Source: Fragum whitleyi
Taxonomy: Eukaryota > Mollusca > Bivalvia > Cardiida > Cardiidae
Direction of reading: 5' to 3'
Assembly: GCA_948146395.1 (NCBI GenBank)
Contig: OX411547.1
Span: 62,439,610 to 62,503,609 of the forward strand
DNA: 64,000 nucleotides
Shown here: piece after piece, positions 22,046 to 33,287 of the stretch
How positions within the stretch are numbered: position 1 is the stretch's first letter
How the letters are laid out: the number at the start of each line of letters is the position of its first letter
Program-made: the position numbers and the translations under genes
The notes under the pieces: generated by a model
The model's input: only the letters and a program-made list of their open reading frames with translations
What the model was told of the DNA's origin: nothing
Database searches by the model: none

Positions 22046-25000
22046 ATGAATCTGGGAGTGTTGCTTTTGGTAATGCAGATGACTTGTTGTTTAAAAGCTG
22101 AGAGCAACAGTGAGTTCGATTTCATTATTTTTTTAAACTATCCTCAGTAACAAGAGAAAAAAACTAGATTGAACTAACCTTTTTGAGTGTAAGGTGTTTT
22201 ACACCGCATTTAACCTTAAAAGCCAATGTAAAAGATTTTATTTTATTTTTTAGACTGTGCAGAGGAAGAGTTTAAGTGTGGATCTGGTGAATGTATTCAA
22301 AGACGGGCCAGATGCGACGCGTATCCAGATTGCATCGACGAATCCGATGAACAGGGTTGTCATGGTGAGAAGGGTTGGATCTCTGAACACTCCTTCTATT
22401 TTTATGTAAATTCAAGAAAACAACTGTATCGCCCGAGTATAAATGTCCCGATTAAGGTAGTAGATCCGTTATAGTTCCGCAACATTTTAGATCACATAAC
22501 CTTTCACAAACCGAGGTTCTTCTGATGAAATCGGTAGGGAGCTTCGGTTCGCTCTGTTAAAGTTCACCATTTCAGAATTATAAAGGTTCACTACCTTTAT
22601 GTAAACTGCTAACTCTTTTAAGGTGAGCTTTAATGATCGATTCATATTCGCCTTGCGTTGTATGACGTGCTCTTACCATTTACCTAGTTGACGCTCTATA
22701 TACAAAATTTGCCCAATCACCACGAAAAATTCGTCACAGTAATTTTCAAAGCGAAACCTCGGACAAGTCCAAGACTTGGTCGTCTACGGACAAAACTATG
22801 ACACAGCTTCCTCAACCTTGAGACTAAAAATTGAATTAATTTACGAAAGAATCCAATTCTTTTATCTAATCAGATTGCTGGAATCTTGTCGGAAACGGAT
22901 TAAATTAAACTGTCCCCTAATTTGTTTGCGAAAATTTCTTTTACCGTACAAACTCTTATAGAGCCCCATTGTCAAACAAATCCCCATCAAATTTTTCGGA
23001 GGTTTAATTCCAACATTTTGATGTGATTTTACAAACTTTTGAAATATTTTATAAAAGCCGATACCTACATAATATAGGTCACTAAAATTAATCATCGGTT
23101 TTATGCACGTTTTCAGCAATCAAATGTGGATGTTTTGCGTCGATTGTGTTTTATTGCCATTTTTTTCACCGTCTTTACAAATATCGATGTCTCAGCGGGA
23201 AACAGTTGTAACTGCCTAAGTCTTTACAAACAGTAACTACGGTTTCACATTGAGACATCGATAGATAGCCTTGCCACTAATATAAGCCGATCATGTTCTA
23301 ATGGAAATGCAGTAGAAAGTATGCAATCGTACGGAATCAGAACATGAACTCTGGAAAATATAAACAAGACACTAGAAAACACAATGAAAGGGAACGTGAC
23401 GGTTTTGAAGATCACAACATCATGCTGCCTGTCACCAGATGATTATTTCCCTTACTTTAGAAACATATGTGACCCCTCAGGTAAAGAGGGGTCATCTGGT
23501 AAAGATCTAAAAAAAAAAAAACCTATCGAATTTGTCCAAGCTGCGAAGAATGTACTGACTGATTAGGATTCAAATAATTAGCTTTCAAAATAGTTCCTTA
23601 TCAAGAATGTCTTCTCTACAGTCTACAAAAAATCTTGCTTTATCGACATCTGGTTGGCATCTTTCAGATTCTAACTATTTTCCAAATATATTTATCGAAT
23701 TTAAAAGATGGTCCTTATACAATTTATTTCCTAGACGGGTAATATTTTTTTTTTTCCATTTTCGATACTGAATCCTGAATTTTATAAGAGACATAATCGA
23801 AACCAAAATCTTAACAAAATGTTGTCTATTTTCAGCTCTTTGTTACTTTAAAGAGAACATTTATACAGTAGGTTTGTATTTGTTTATATCTGTTTGGAGT
23901 GACAATACTCTACCTAGTCGGAAATCGTCTACGATGATAAAACGGTGCAAACTGTTTGCAACTTACATCCCGCTTTACATGTGCTCTTAAGTACGCAGTG
24001 GTGTATAATTCGCAAACAATTTACACTAGTCTATAGAGACAACAGACATTGTTCAATCTTCATGAAACTTGGTCAGAATGTTGGCCAGGTCACGTGAAAC
24101 TTGTTTAGAAAAGGCTAGAAACTAATGCAGGGTTAATAGGAATACAATAATGTCTTTCTATGAAAATTTCAATTGCCATTTAATGATTTTTAATGCATTT
24201 TATTTTGCTAAGAGAGGAGCCAAGAGACGAAGGTGATCGATATAGGACCATCATGTACCTCTTGTCTTTGTATTGTCTTTAATGTGACCGCAATTATTCA
24301 GTTCTTCATTTCCTCAAGGTCTAGACATTTTAATAAAACAACAACATCTATGTCTAGTGATTGGCTGCCATCTCGGGAAACTTAGAAGACTCTCTAATAA
24401 GATATGATTTATTTTAAAATTCTTTATCTGAATTCATTTTCCTAATCCTTTCATTTTCCCTTCTCCTCCTTGACTATATCTATTGAATGTGACTTTTTGT
24501 CGTCAGTAGTTTGAGGCTTAACATTACTAATTGGTATATAAAACTGTGTTTATCTTTATAGGAACGAGTTATCTAACTGAATTAATGCATTATTTAATTG
24601 TATACAAATCTGGTCAACAGAAAAAGATATTTTCCCGAGGTGCTCCAGCCGCCGCGATATAACTGAAAAAATGTTTAAAGCGGCGTCAAACTCCACTCAA
24701 TTAATCAATCTAATTAAAACGACGACAAGAACAACAAAAGTTAGAAATCTATAAACAGAAAAAAAACGACCGGCGGTGATAATATATTCCTTCCCTTTCT
24801 AAAAAGTTGTGTTTTTGTATAATCGTCGACTCTAATGATCATATGTTTTAACAATATGCATCTTTTAAAAGGGGCCACTGTGGACATTAACGAGATATGC
24901 AGTGATTGTATCTGTATGTAGACTAGTTATGAACAAGAAGTGAGACCAGAAGTAAAGTGTCCTAATTGTAAGATGATGTTTTTTTAACTATTTTTTTTAA

Positions 25001-27946
25001 ACATTCATAGCTTGACGGTTTTGGAACAAAGAGAATCGGTATATTTTCATCACCTTGGCGTTGTTTGAGTAGCGTAAGTGTGTGTGTCAATCTTTAATCT
25101 CTGCCATAACTGTTCTTATTCAAAATATCTTCTTGAAACTAACCACAATGGTTCAACACTGAAACAGCGAGTAATTAAGCGGATATCTTTTATTACATTT
25201 GTTTCATAATACCCCCTTTTCGACTGAGATTCTTTTTATTATTAAGCACCTGCATCTACAGGCGGTGTTCTTGTTTGTTTTCTGGCACAAGCTATCCATA
25301 CGATGAAACGGATATGATACGCTATTGTTCCGTAAATTTTTCGTCAGTGAACGCGACTTTCTAGTGTTAACAAACGCTTGGGGTATTCAGCTCACTCTAC
25401 AAATGAGATAGCGACACGGTATCACAAAGTTTGTCTGCGTTTTCAACATGTGAAGGATGTATACCTTAGTCAGGACAGCGTTTCGGTATTTATTTACAAT
25501 TTTCTGTCATAAGATGGTCACTCGAGACTATTCTACTATCTCTCATAATTCGAGGTTTCAAAGCGTCTAGGTCCGTTACATAAATGGTATACCAGACGTT
25601 TAAAAACAAAAAAATGAGTTTACTTTTAATGCGGGGGTTTCCGTCATACTTGTCTTCGGCAGAAGTATAAAGGAAGATGGCTTTGATTGTTGATCTTAAC
25701 TAATAGTATACATTAGTTTTTTTTATGAGCCAGTGCATGACATTTCCAACAATTCGAAATGTTCGTGACGTGTTATCATTGAGATGCTAAGACAGTCAAA
25801 AACTGCAAATAAAAAGTTACCTGCTTGTCTAAAGATACTGTGAGACCTTATCTTTAGACCAAGCGCATAGTGAAGACTCTGGAAAGACTGTGCGGATGCG
25901 CGGGCTGGTCAGAGCCTGCTTTGCGCATATTTGAAATTGTCGGAAATCTCACTCGCAGGCTCATAGATCTCTTACAGGCTGTGTACAAAATGATACAGTC
26001 GCCGAGAAAGGTAAAAACATTCCTCCTATAAATGCAATAGCAATTCTTAGCAACTTTGAGCCCAGGGCTTACATATACAGTCAACTCCCGTTCTAACGAC
26101 ATTCAATAGAACATTTTCACTTACTTGCACAAATTTGTTGGGAACGGATTTTTACGGTGCATTTTCATTCGTTATGAGGGTTTCCTCGTTTTCCGACACC
26201 GACATTGATTTTCAGGGAACGAAAGAGCATATTCCCTATATAAGCTTGTAAATTACAACAACAAAATTTGGTCAAGCTTATTAATTAATACCATAGGCAT
26301 GATAGATAAAACCTAACATTAGTTGATAATTGACTTTAACTTTTAGACAATTTAAGTAAAATGACACAAAAAGAACATCCATGCCAAGTTTTATTTAAAT
26401 CGGCCGAATAGTTTGGGAGGAGAATTTCAATAATTAGTTAGAGGTCGCATGGACACATCATCATGACAATAAATAGATCATTTGCTTTTGGCCAGGGTAA
26501 TTAAAAAAATATGCAAGAAAATTGGAAGTAGATATCAAACGGACCTGAAATCGATAAGCGACGTAGATGACAGTGACCTGATACACCATGACATGAAATT
26601 GCCGTGATAAGTTGTTGCTCGGACAAGTGTCTAGAATAGTATGTAACAGTTATTCAGGAATTACACTTGGAAAAAACAGATAGTAGCGATCCGACAGACC
26701 TGAAATCTGTAAGATATGCAAAGGACCCTAAAGCAGTTTGAGGCTAGGAAAGAATGTAAAAGTAGTTCTCGTTAATAAAAGAAATACCAGGAATCCATTG
26801 TTTGGAGCTCCAGCCGCCGCGATATAAGTGAATTATTTTTGAATACGGCGTTAAACCCCGTTGAAACAAACAAAACCTATCAGATACGCCATACAAAGTT
26901 TCAAGTTACTGTGGTACATAGTTATCAAGTTTGGCGTTCAAATTACTTACATTCAAAGTTGTTGAGAAAATTCATTGAACGTTTTAGTAACGAAGCGAGC
27001 GTCAATTATTACATCCTACCTCTTTTTGAAGTACAAGAAGAACAGAAAGTGCTCGAACGAACAATGTCCGGCGTCAGTCGTGCGTTGTGTGTCGTCAACA
27101 ATTTCTTTAAACATCTTTTCCTCCTAAACCGGTGGGCCAATCTTGATGAAACTTGGCAGGGATGTTTCTTGGGTCAAGCTCTACCAAAGTTCTTCAAATA
27201 AATAAAATCCAACCTTAACTTTCCCTATACTCTTAACAAAAAAGATAGAAATATAAAAATCTTCAAAAATCTTCTCTGAAACAAGAAGGCAGACAACTTT
27301 TATATCATCTAGTGGCCCTCTACCAAGTTTGTTCATATCAAGACCCTGGGGTCATATTTAGGCTCCATCCGGGAAAAACCCTTTTTTACATAGAATCAAA
27401 GAGCGAAAATCTTAAAATCTTCTTCTTTGAAATCAGATGGCAAACAGCTTTCATATTTGGTTTGAAGCATCACCTAGTGGACCTCTACCAAGTTTGTTCA
27501 TATCAAGACCATGGGTCATATTTGGGCTCCACCCGTCGCAATCCTGGTATGTAACATCATCTTGTGGTCCCCTACCAAGTTTGTTCATATCAAGACCCTG
27601 GGGTCATATTTGAACATCACCTGGGTGCATCCCTTTTAGCTCATATGAGCACTAAGGGTGAAAATAGAAAACCTTCAAAAAGGGATATCCGTCTTGCTTT
27701 TGGCTGAAAACATTCAACGGAATTGATCTTACGTAGAAATTATCTCCTTTTTGACATCTGCCTATTTAATTGATATGATGTTCTAGGGGTCAAAGAGACT
27801 CAGTTGAGCGATCTTGAACCATCATGTTCCTCTTGTTATTCACAGGTACAGATTTCCTAGGCATAGGCGAGTGCGATCTTTGCAGCTGCTTTGAGGGAGA
27901 ACTGTTCGCTCAAATTGTATGCACGAAGGGACAATGTCACGCATGA
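22046..27946 (+). CDS. Secreted LDLa-domain protein, three exons
   Basis: Exons: 22046-22109, 22254-22364 and 27846-27946 (276 nt, 91 residues, TGA at 27944-27946). Exon 1 encodes a signal peptide (hydrophobic residues 3-12; likely cleavage after Ala18 in LKA-ESN). Exon 2 encodes a complete LDL-receptor class A domain: cysteines 23, 30, 35, 42, 48 and 57, with the usual calcium ligands Asp43, Asp47, Asp53 and Glu54 in DESDE. Exon 3 encodes a tail with cysteines 68, 71, 73, 84 and 89 (ECDLCSC...VCTKGQC), somewhat like half a VWC or pacifastin-type module. Splice signals are AG/GTGAGT, TTTTTAG/, /GTGAGA and ATTCACAG/. All junctions are phase 1, so exon 2 is a symmetric 1-1 exon as LDLa exons usually are. 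ATG directly follows a TTTTAG, so an upstream non-coding exon is possible; alternatively, TATATAT at about 21989 may be a TATA box. ATTAAA (27993) and AATAAA (28188) are candidate poly(A) signals. The ligand is unknown. It could also be a fragment of a longer gene. Confidence 0.72.
22452..22599. mobile_element. TTAA-MITE copy 2 (in intron 2)
   Basis: TTAA at 22452-22455, then GGTAGTAGATCCGTTATAG. The right end CACTACC precedes TTTA, a one-base change from TTAA. The interior is more diverged than in other copies. Confidence 0.7.
23182..23263. repeat. Hairpin repeat, family with 38940
   Basis: The inverted arms begin TATCGATGTCTCA and end TGAGACATCGATA. They include AAACAGTTGTAACTGCCT paired imperfectly with AAACAGTAACTACGGTTT. 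The AACAGTTG-AACTGCC motif recurs at 38971-38989 in a similar hairpin. Confidence 0.65.
24033..24268. repeat. Truncated HL-2 element with one core B unit (intron 2)
   Basis: CTTCATGAAACTTGGTCAGA (24059) is core B. The right end GATATAGGACCATCATGTAC then CTCTTGT at 24239-24266 is HL-2. There is no left end. Confidence 0.65.
24638..24715 (+). mobile_element. tRNA-derived SINE, 5'-truncated copy
   Basis: Contains AGGTGCTCCAGCCGCCGCG, ATATAACTG, AAGCGGCGTCAAACTCCA and an ATCAATC tail, which is the 3' part of the SINE seen full length at 44721-44999. Confidence 0.85.
24872..24985 (+). pseudogene. Possible alternative last exon or ghost copy of exon 3
   Basis: After an AG at 24870-24871 (upstream CATCTTTTAAAAG) the phase-1 frame gives G-A-T-V-D-I-N-E-I-C-S-D-C-I-C-M, then TAG (24919-24921). 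Joined to exon 2 it would give a 74-residue protein whose cysteines fall at 68, 71 and 73, exactly as in exon 3. The frame continues past the stop to VKCPNCKMMFF and a TAA, again a late cysteine pair as in exon 3. The stop sits where exon 3 has Glu75 (GAG against TAG). The short polypyrimidine tract is a weak point. Confidence 0.4.
25728..25961. mobile_element. ~235 bp TIR MITE, copy 2 (intron 2)
   Basis: The ends are AGCCAGTGCATGACATTTCC and GAAATCTCACTCGCAGGCT. The interior (AGCGCATAGTGAAGACTCTG, ACTGTGCGGATGCGCGGGC) is the inverse of 28199-28434. Confidence 0.8.
26733..26870 (+). mobile_element. tRNA-derived SINE, 5'-truncated copy (intron 2)
   Basis: Matches the SINE body from GAGGCTAGGAAAGAATG through GAAATACCAGGAATCCATTG and CCAGCCGCCGCGATATAA to CGGCGTTAAACCCC. 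Confidence 0.85.
27057..27837 (+). mobile_element. HL-2-type element with core C units (intron 2)
   Basis: Starts in the region after the left end (AATGTCCGGCGTCAGTCG, then CAACAATTTCTTTAAACATC). It has core C units near 27279, 27429 and 27540, and a further left-end remnant at 27645 (TTTTAGCTCATATGAGCAC). It ends with the HL-2 right end: GAGCGATCTTGAACCATCAT then GTTCCTCTTGT (27808-27836). The last bases lie 10 nt before exon 3. Confidence 0.75.
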
Positions 27947-28198
27947 CCACTGATTCTGATTCACCACAATTCTATATAAAAGATGAACATTGATTAAATT
28001 CTGACCTAAGGTTATTTATAACCAAATAGGATGATGTGCCAATTGAACCAACAAGCATTTAACTGAAAATAACTTCCAGTAAAATTTCAACCAATTATTT
28101 ATTACCTTCGGCACAACCAGTCTCAGAAGTTCAATGTTGCTCTTCGCTGTCGTAAGTCGGTCGATTCCTGTGTTACAAAACTTGATAAATAAAACCGG

Positions 28199-28434
28199 AG
28201 CCTGTGCGCGACATTCCCAAGAATATCAAGTGTGCGCAAAGCAAAGCCTCTGACCAGCCTGTGCATCCGCACAGTCTGACCAGAGTCTTCACTATGCGCT
28301 TAGTAAATAGATAAGTTGCCAAAGTATTTGTAGACAATCAGGTAATTTAACATTTACTGTATGAGGCTGACCATGCTGCGCAATGTTTGCACCTCACGAA
28401 CATTTCAAGTTGTTGGATTTATCACGCACAGGCT
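28199..28434. mobile_element. ~235 bp TIR MITE, copy 3
   Basis: The ends AGCCTGTGCGCGACATTCCC and GATTTATCACGCACAGGCT are inverted repeats. Two other copies are in the window (16573, 25728). It starts 6 bp after the AATAAA at 28188. Confidence 0.85.
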
Positions 28435-28937
28435 AACAATTTTCTAAGATTTGACCAAGGGACCTAGTTGACCAAATTCTGAACTTGACCTAGATTTCAC
28501 TAAGATAATCATTCTGACCAACTGTTTAGTTGATTGAGCCAAAATATGGCTTCTCGAATGTCTGCAAAGTTGTTATAATATTTAAATTTTTAACCTAGTT
28601 TTGATACAACTTGACCCGATTTAAAACTTTACCCAGATTTAACAGAAATCAATGTCTTACTTGACCGAGATATCGAGATATCACCAAGACAATTATTCAG
28701 GCCATTTTTAGGTTGATTAAGAAAAATATGACATCTACTGTCTACAAGATTTTCTAAGATTTGAGATTCCTTTTTTAAAAATTATCGGAATTGAGCCACA
28801 GTAGGTAACCGAGGATAACTTATAGTAAAGCTATGGTCATATTTATGGCAATTGTCGTAGTTAGTCGTACTCCATTTTACCGTAGGCAAGCCGTGTCACT
28901 TATACGATTATCTAAGTTGAAGTAAGATAAAGTACAT
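28435..28937. repeat. Degenerate TTGACC-rich stretch
   Basis: Recurring GACCTAGATTTCAC, GACCCGATTT and GACCGAGATATC motifs every ~60-130 bp suggest an eroded tandem core that I cannot assign to cores A-D. No gene is seen. Confidence 0.4.
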
Positions 28938-29905
28938 TTAAGGTTCATGTAAAGTGTTTGAGGCCCAATTTTAAAACACTTCATTTTCCAAGAAAAAGCA
29001 GTGTGTCCAGGTATATTATATATCAAAATGAAGCTATTCATGAGCATAAGCAGTTAAGCAAAATAAGACCGCCAAAGCCATAGCGGTAAAGCCAAAACAT
29101 TGTGGAAAAGGTTCTGTACAGAACAAGTAACCGCATGACGATCGAATAAAATTGGCTCATATTTTAACAAAGTACAGTCTAGAGTGTTACCCAGGTACTA
29201 CTACAACCTTAGATATAAAACTCAATCTGAAAGGCTCTTTTGAAACAATCAAATTCCATACATTTTGTCAACATACTTGTCGAACCGGTGTGTTCTGTTA
29301 TCAAAATAGATGTTAGGTATGGTGCAACAACACACCATAATATTGTGAAATATTTTCTGCGCTTTATTTCAAATTATAGTTTTTGAATTCAATGATCTAT
29401 AATTAATTACCATATATTCATCATTCAGTGAAATAGAAATTGATATATTGCTAAACGACCTTAGGGGTATATAAGCTATCAATGTCCATTTATGTTGTGA
29501 TAACACACCATACCTTGCAAAAATCTACAAGTTGACAATATAAGAATGGCATATATGACATATGTGTTTATAAAATAAGTCAAAATAATTTGCTTGCATA
29601 ACTATGTTTTGAGTTCCAGTTTTATACCAACGTTTGTAGTAGTACCTGTGTTGTACTTTAGTCTGTACTTGGTTCAAATATGGGTCAATTTTATCCAACA
29701 GTCTTGCAGTTGCTTGTTCTGTACAAAATGACCCTTTCCACAATGTTTTGGCTATACCGCTATAGCTTTGGCGGTCCTATGTTACTTAACTGCTTATGCT
29801 CATGAATAGCCTTATTTTGATATGTAATATACCTGGACACACTGCTTTTTCTTGGCAAATGAAGTGCTTTAAAATTGGGCCTCAAACACTTTACATGAAC
29901 CTTAA
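28938..29905. mobile_element. 968 bp TTAA element with ~200 bp TIRs
   Basis: Flanked by TTAA (28938-28941 and 29902-29905). The TIRs run from GGTTCATGTAAAGTGTTTGA at the left to its inverse at the right and can be followed for about 200 bp, including GACCGCCAAAGCCATAGCGG at 29070 and its inverse at about 29755. The interior has an inner inverted pair (GGTATGGTGC near 29313, CACCATACC near 29507) and no transposase ORF. TTAA targets suggest piggyBac- or Kolobok-type mobilisation. Confidence 0.85.
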
Positions 29906-31489
29906 CAAAGGTACCATTGAACAGTTTCCGTAGAAAGAAGTACGAACAAGTACGAAGAACTTAATAAGAAGTTTATTTAGATTAATTATTCATTTTAATT
30001 AATGGAAAATCGCCATTTATTCATTTCCCAAGCCCTGATATATTTTGTTTGTCATTCTATAGATACACACCCTTAGAACTGTTACAACGGACAAATACCT
30101 CTGCATGAAAACAGGTTATGGATTCGCAATGAAAACTGTTAAGGCGTCTGCTAAACTTTCTAAATACATATCAGTTTCTACATTGTTTGTACAACCAGAA
30201 GACATGTTTGACTTTTTATATACTCCTATTCCCTTCCTTAGATAATGAATTATCCTGATCGAAATAATTTTTTTTGACAGTTCGGAAAAAAAAAAGAATT
30301 TTTTGTTAAATTTGATTGAAAAACAGTGTTTTGTCTTCTTCTTTTTGGATTTTTAAAAACGGAAGAAGAAATATTGCTACATTTTATCTGTTTGGCGTTA
30401 AAAACCCTCAGTCTTCTCTGTTATACCCGTTATCTGAAAGGAATGTATTCTGTTTCGAAACTTATATGCATTATTTCAATGTTATATTTATGTTACGAAC
30501 TCTGTCTAAATCTTTTGGTATGTTACTGTTTCTTCCCTACAGCGTTACAACCTCTGTCATTGATATTGCATACAAAATTCAAGGTTTTCTTGATGCAAGA
30601 TTTCAAAAAACACAAAAGGAAAACGCAACGAAACCCGAATTAGTCTTTTACTGCGAAATACGAGGTAGTTCGGGAGAAAAGTCCCAAAACTTCATTTAGT
30701 GCGATGTATCTAAAAATAACACGCTTTTCTCCTTTTAAATTTATGAAAAACAGTGTGCCTTCCTTTTTTTCAATTATATCTGATTTGCTTCCAGGATATG
30801 AAAGCGCTCGCAAATGTTAATTATACGAATGCCTATATATACATGGTAGTCTAATCAACATTGTTAAACTTTTATCTGCTTTAAAAGAAAGGGATCTTGT
30901 CAAGAAAGTGTAGGCTTAAAATCCCCAAATCGAAATGGATAGAACATTCTACAAATCATCGGCTTAAATTTCTTCTACAAATGACGGTGTAACGATTGTT
31001 TCTCAGCATTTCTCCAATATGAACCTTTTGCTCAAACATATCTACATTTGCTGTTTTTAAAAATGAAAAAAATGGGCACGTTGTGCTTATTTAATACCTA
31101 GACCTGTTTAAAAATGGGTACCACCACTCAAGTGTGTTGTTTAAGTTACTTTTGAATTCTGAGGAAAATATAACCACCAAGTGAAATTATCTAAAAATAT
31201 ATAAATCTCAGCACAAAAAGGCCTTGTTTCGCATTGTGATTGAAAATTGACACGAATTTGCTTTGAAGTAAAACATACGAGAATTGAAGGGAAAAAACTA
31301 CATTCGGTCTATATAAAAAGTCGACCAAACCTTCCGAACTATCTCCGAGATTTATTTGCATAAAGGTAAAAAAAACCCAAATAGTCGTGCTCTGATCTTA
31401 AATATTTTCTGAGAGGATATACCCGCCGGGTTACTAGATGATTATAGTTCTTTTTTTTGTGTGTGTGTTTTAATTTTTCGAAATCACAG
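29906..31489. other. Intergenic, no gene supported
   Basis: Two overlapping + strand frames at 30316-30699 and 30326-30643 are AT-driven and share no recognisable domain. No repeats with copies elsewhere in the window were seen. Confidence 0.4.
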
Positions 31490-31735
31490 GCCCTCCACGA
31501 GAGCCTGGGACGCTTTATCGCCTCCTACCCTACGAAAGTGCAAGAACTGGCCATTTCAAGAACAGTCGAAGTAGCTCTTGAACCAGTTATAGCTCTAGTT
31601 CTTGAACTTCTCATACTAAATATTGAATCAGTTCTTGAATTTGAGTTCAATTACCAGTTAAAGAACATGTTATTGAACTGGCATTAATTTCTACAGAACG
31701 TTCAAGAATCATTTCTTGAGCTTTTGCAGGGTGTA
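31490..31735. repeat. Cluster of TTCTTGAAC/GTTCAAGAA motifs
   Basis: Within ~230 bp, variants of TTCTTGAAC or its inverse occur about eight times (for example 31555, 31576, 31600, 31634, 31703, 31716). An open + frame (31457-31687) crosses it but looks repeat-driven. Confidence 0.5.
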
Positions 31736-33287
31736 AAGCCAATGGCTGTATACGATATTGTCACGTGTTATTTGAAAGTACTAAAGGGGAAACCATCTAT
31801 TTAAAGTCAGTTAAATTTCAAGGGTTGGGATAATTTCACCAAATATCATGCCCCTTTTCCATTAATACTTCACCGCCCTGACCTTTTTTCAAAAGGAAGA
31901 ATGATTTCATTGGTACAATCGTTATTTAACGTTTGTAGCAAATTAGATTGAAATTGTGGACTCTATTGCGATAGCAGAGATTTTCCAATTCCCAAAATGT
32001 CAATTTTCTCGTGGTACTCGACGGACCTAGCTTAACTTCGAAAGGTCCAATTTTATGCTTATTCAATCATTCTGTGAAAGCATGAAACTCATGAAACATA
32101 AATCTCATTTAAATGAATAAAACAAAAGAAATGTATTCTTTAAGAATCTGTAACCTCTATCAGTGATATAGTTACTATACTGTAACACTCTCTGTCATAC
32201 ACCGTAACATCAATTTTATTACATTTTTTCGATTTTTGTTATTTTCAGTTGTGATAATAGGGAGGAAAAATATTACCAATTATTTCGATTGGAATTATTG
32301 TTTGAGATTGCATGAATTTCCCATATGAAACGCAATCTAAAAGCTTTTAATACCTTTTCTTGGAAATTGACGCACAATACTTCGAAGTTTCCTTTAATCT
32401 TCAAAGTTCTTGTTATTTTCAGGATAAGATATTAAAGTAAATCATTATGCGGAATATAAGACTGTATAAGCTTACCTTTTTTACATTCGATGGATAAAAG
32501 ATCACAGTTCATTTTAGAGGCGTAGCTTTTTTGTTTTCCCTAAGTACAGAAATCGTGACTGTTTTCATCCTTAACATGTTTTCATGAAGAGGTATTTGTC
32601 CGTTGTAACAGTTCTTAGGGTGTGAGATAAGAATTACGATCTTTAAATATATCATGAGTTTTAAAACCTAGCATTTCTATCAGTCACCTTCGGGTTTTAT
32701 AATTAATTTTTTGTTAAAGCACGCGAGTTCCTAATCATTGAATTCACGTGCAGTTCATGGTTAGATTTTATCAATTTCACCGATTCCATTCGTACTCTGA
32801 ACGTAGTTCAATCCAAGAGTTTTCCTGCTTGGTCGTAGTAATAACTTGGACAGATGTTTATTAAATGGTTTGTGCGGTAAACTAGGGTAAACGATACGTT
32901 CTAATTCGGCAAGAGTACGATTCAACAAGATCTTACTACGTTGAACTACATTCAAACTACGACAGAAATCCGTTTTTCAACGTTGGGATTTTGTACACGG
33001 GGGCGGCCACTACGGTAGGATTATACGGTAGAAGAACGTTCAGTCAACGGACATCTAGGTTAAACTACGCAGTCTACGGTACGGTACGTTGTAGTATGGC
33101 ATTCTTTCACTACGTCGAGATTATGTTTACAACGTGAAATGTGATCGCGATTTTTTACAACCTACTTTTTCCCTACCTTACCGTGGACAAAAATTAGATA
33201 CTCGCACTGCAAGAGTAGTGAATCGCTAGTTCAACTTTGGATAACCGTAGTATCGGGGACAAATGTTTACGATAGCGTAGCGTGCTA
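31736..33287. other. Intergenic, no gene seen
   Basis: No coding signal. 32760-33290 is rich in CGTAG/CTACG motifs (for example TACGGTAGG, CTACGGTACGGTACG) but has no clear period. Confidence 0.4.

Noticed and set aside
23384..23566. Open frame in intron 2 as an extra exon of the LDLa gene
   Set aside because: It contains a possible CAG/GTAAAG but no acceptor in the right phase and no cysteine module; it would also put an A-rich run in the protein.
30316..30699. 127-residue open frame on the + strand
   Set aside because: Overlaps another open frame of similar length, has no recognisable domain or splice context, and lies in AT-rich sequence where such frames arise by chance.
31600..31615. 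Perfect heat-shock element (three alternating TTC/GAA units)
   Set aside because: TTCTTGAACTTCTC misses the third unit by one base; only the two-unit form is present.
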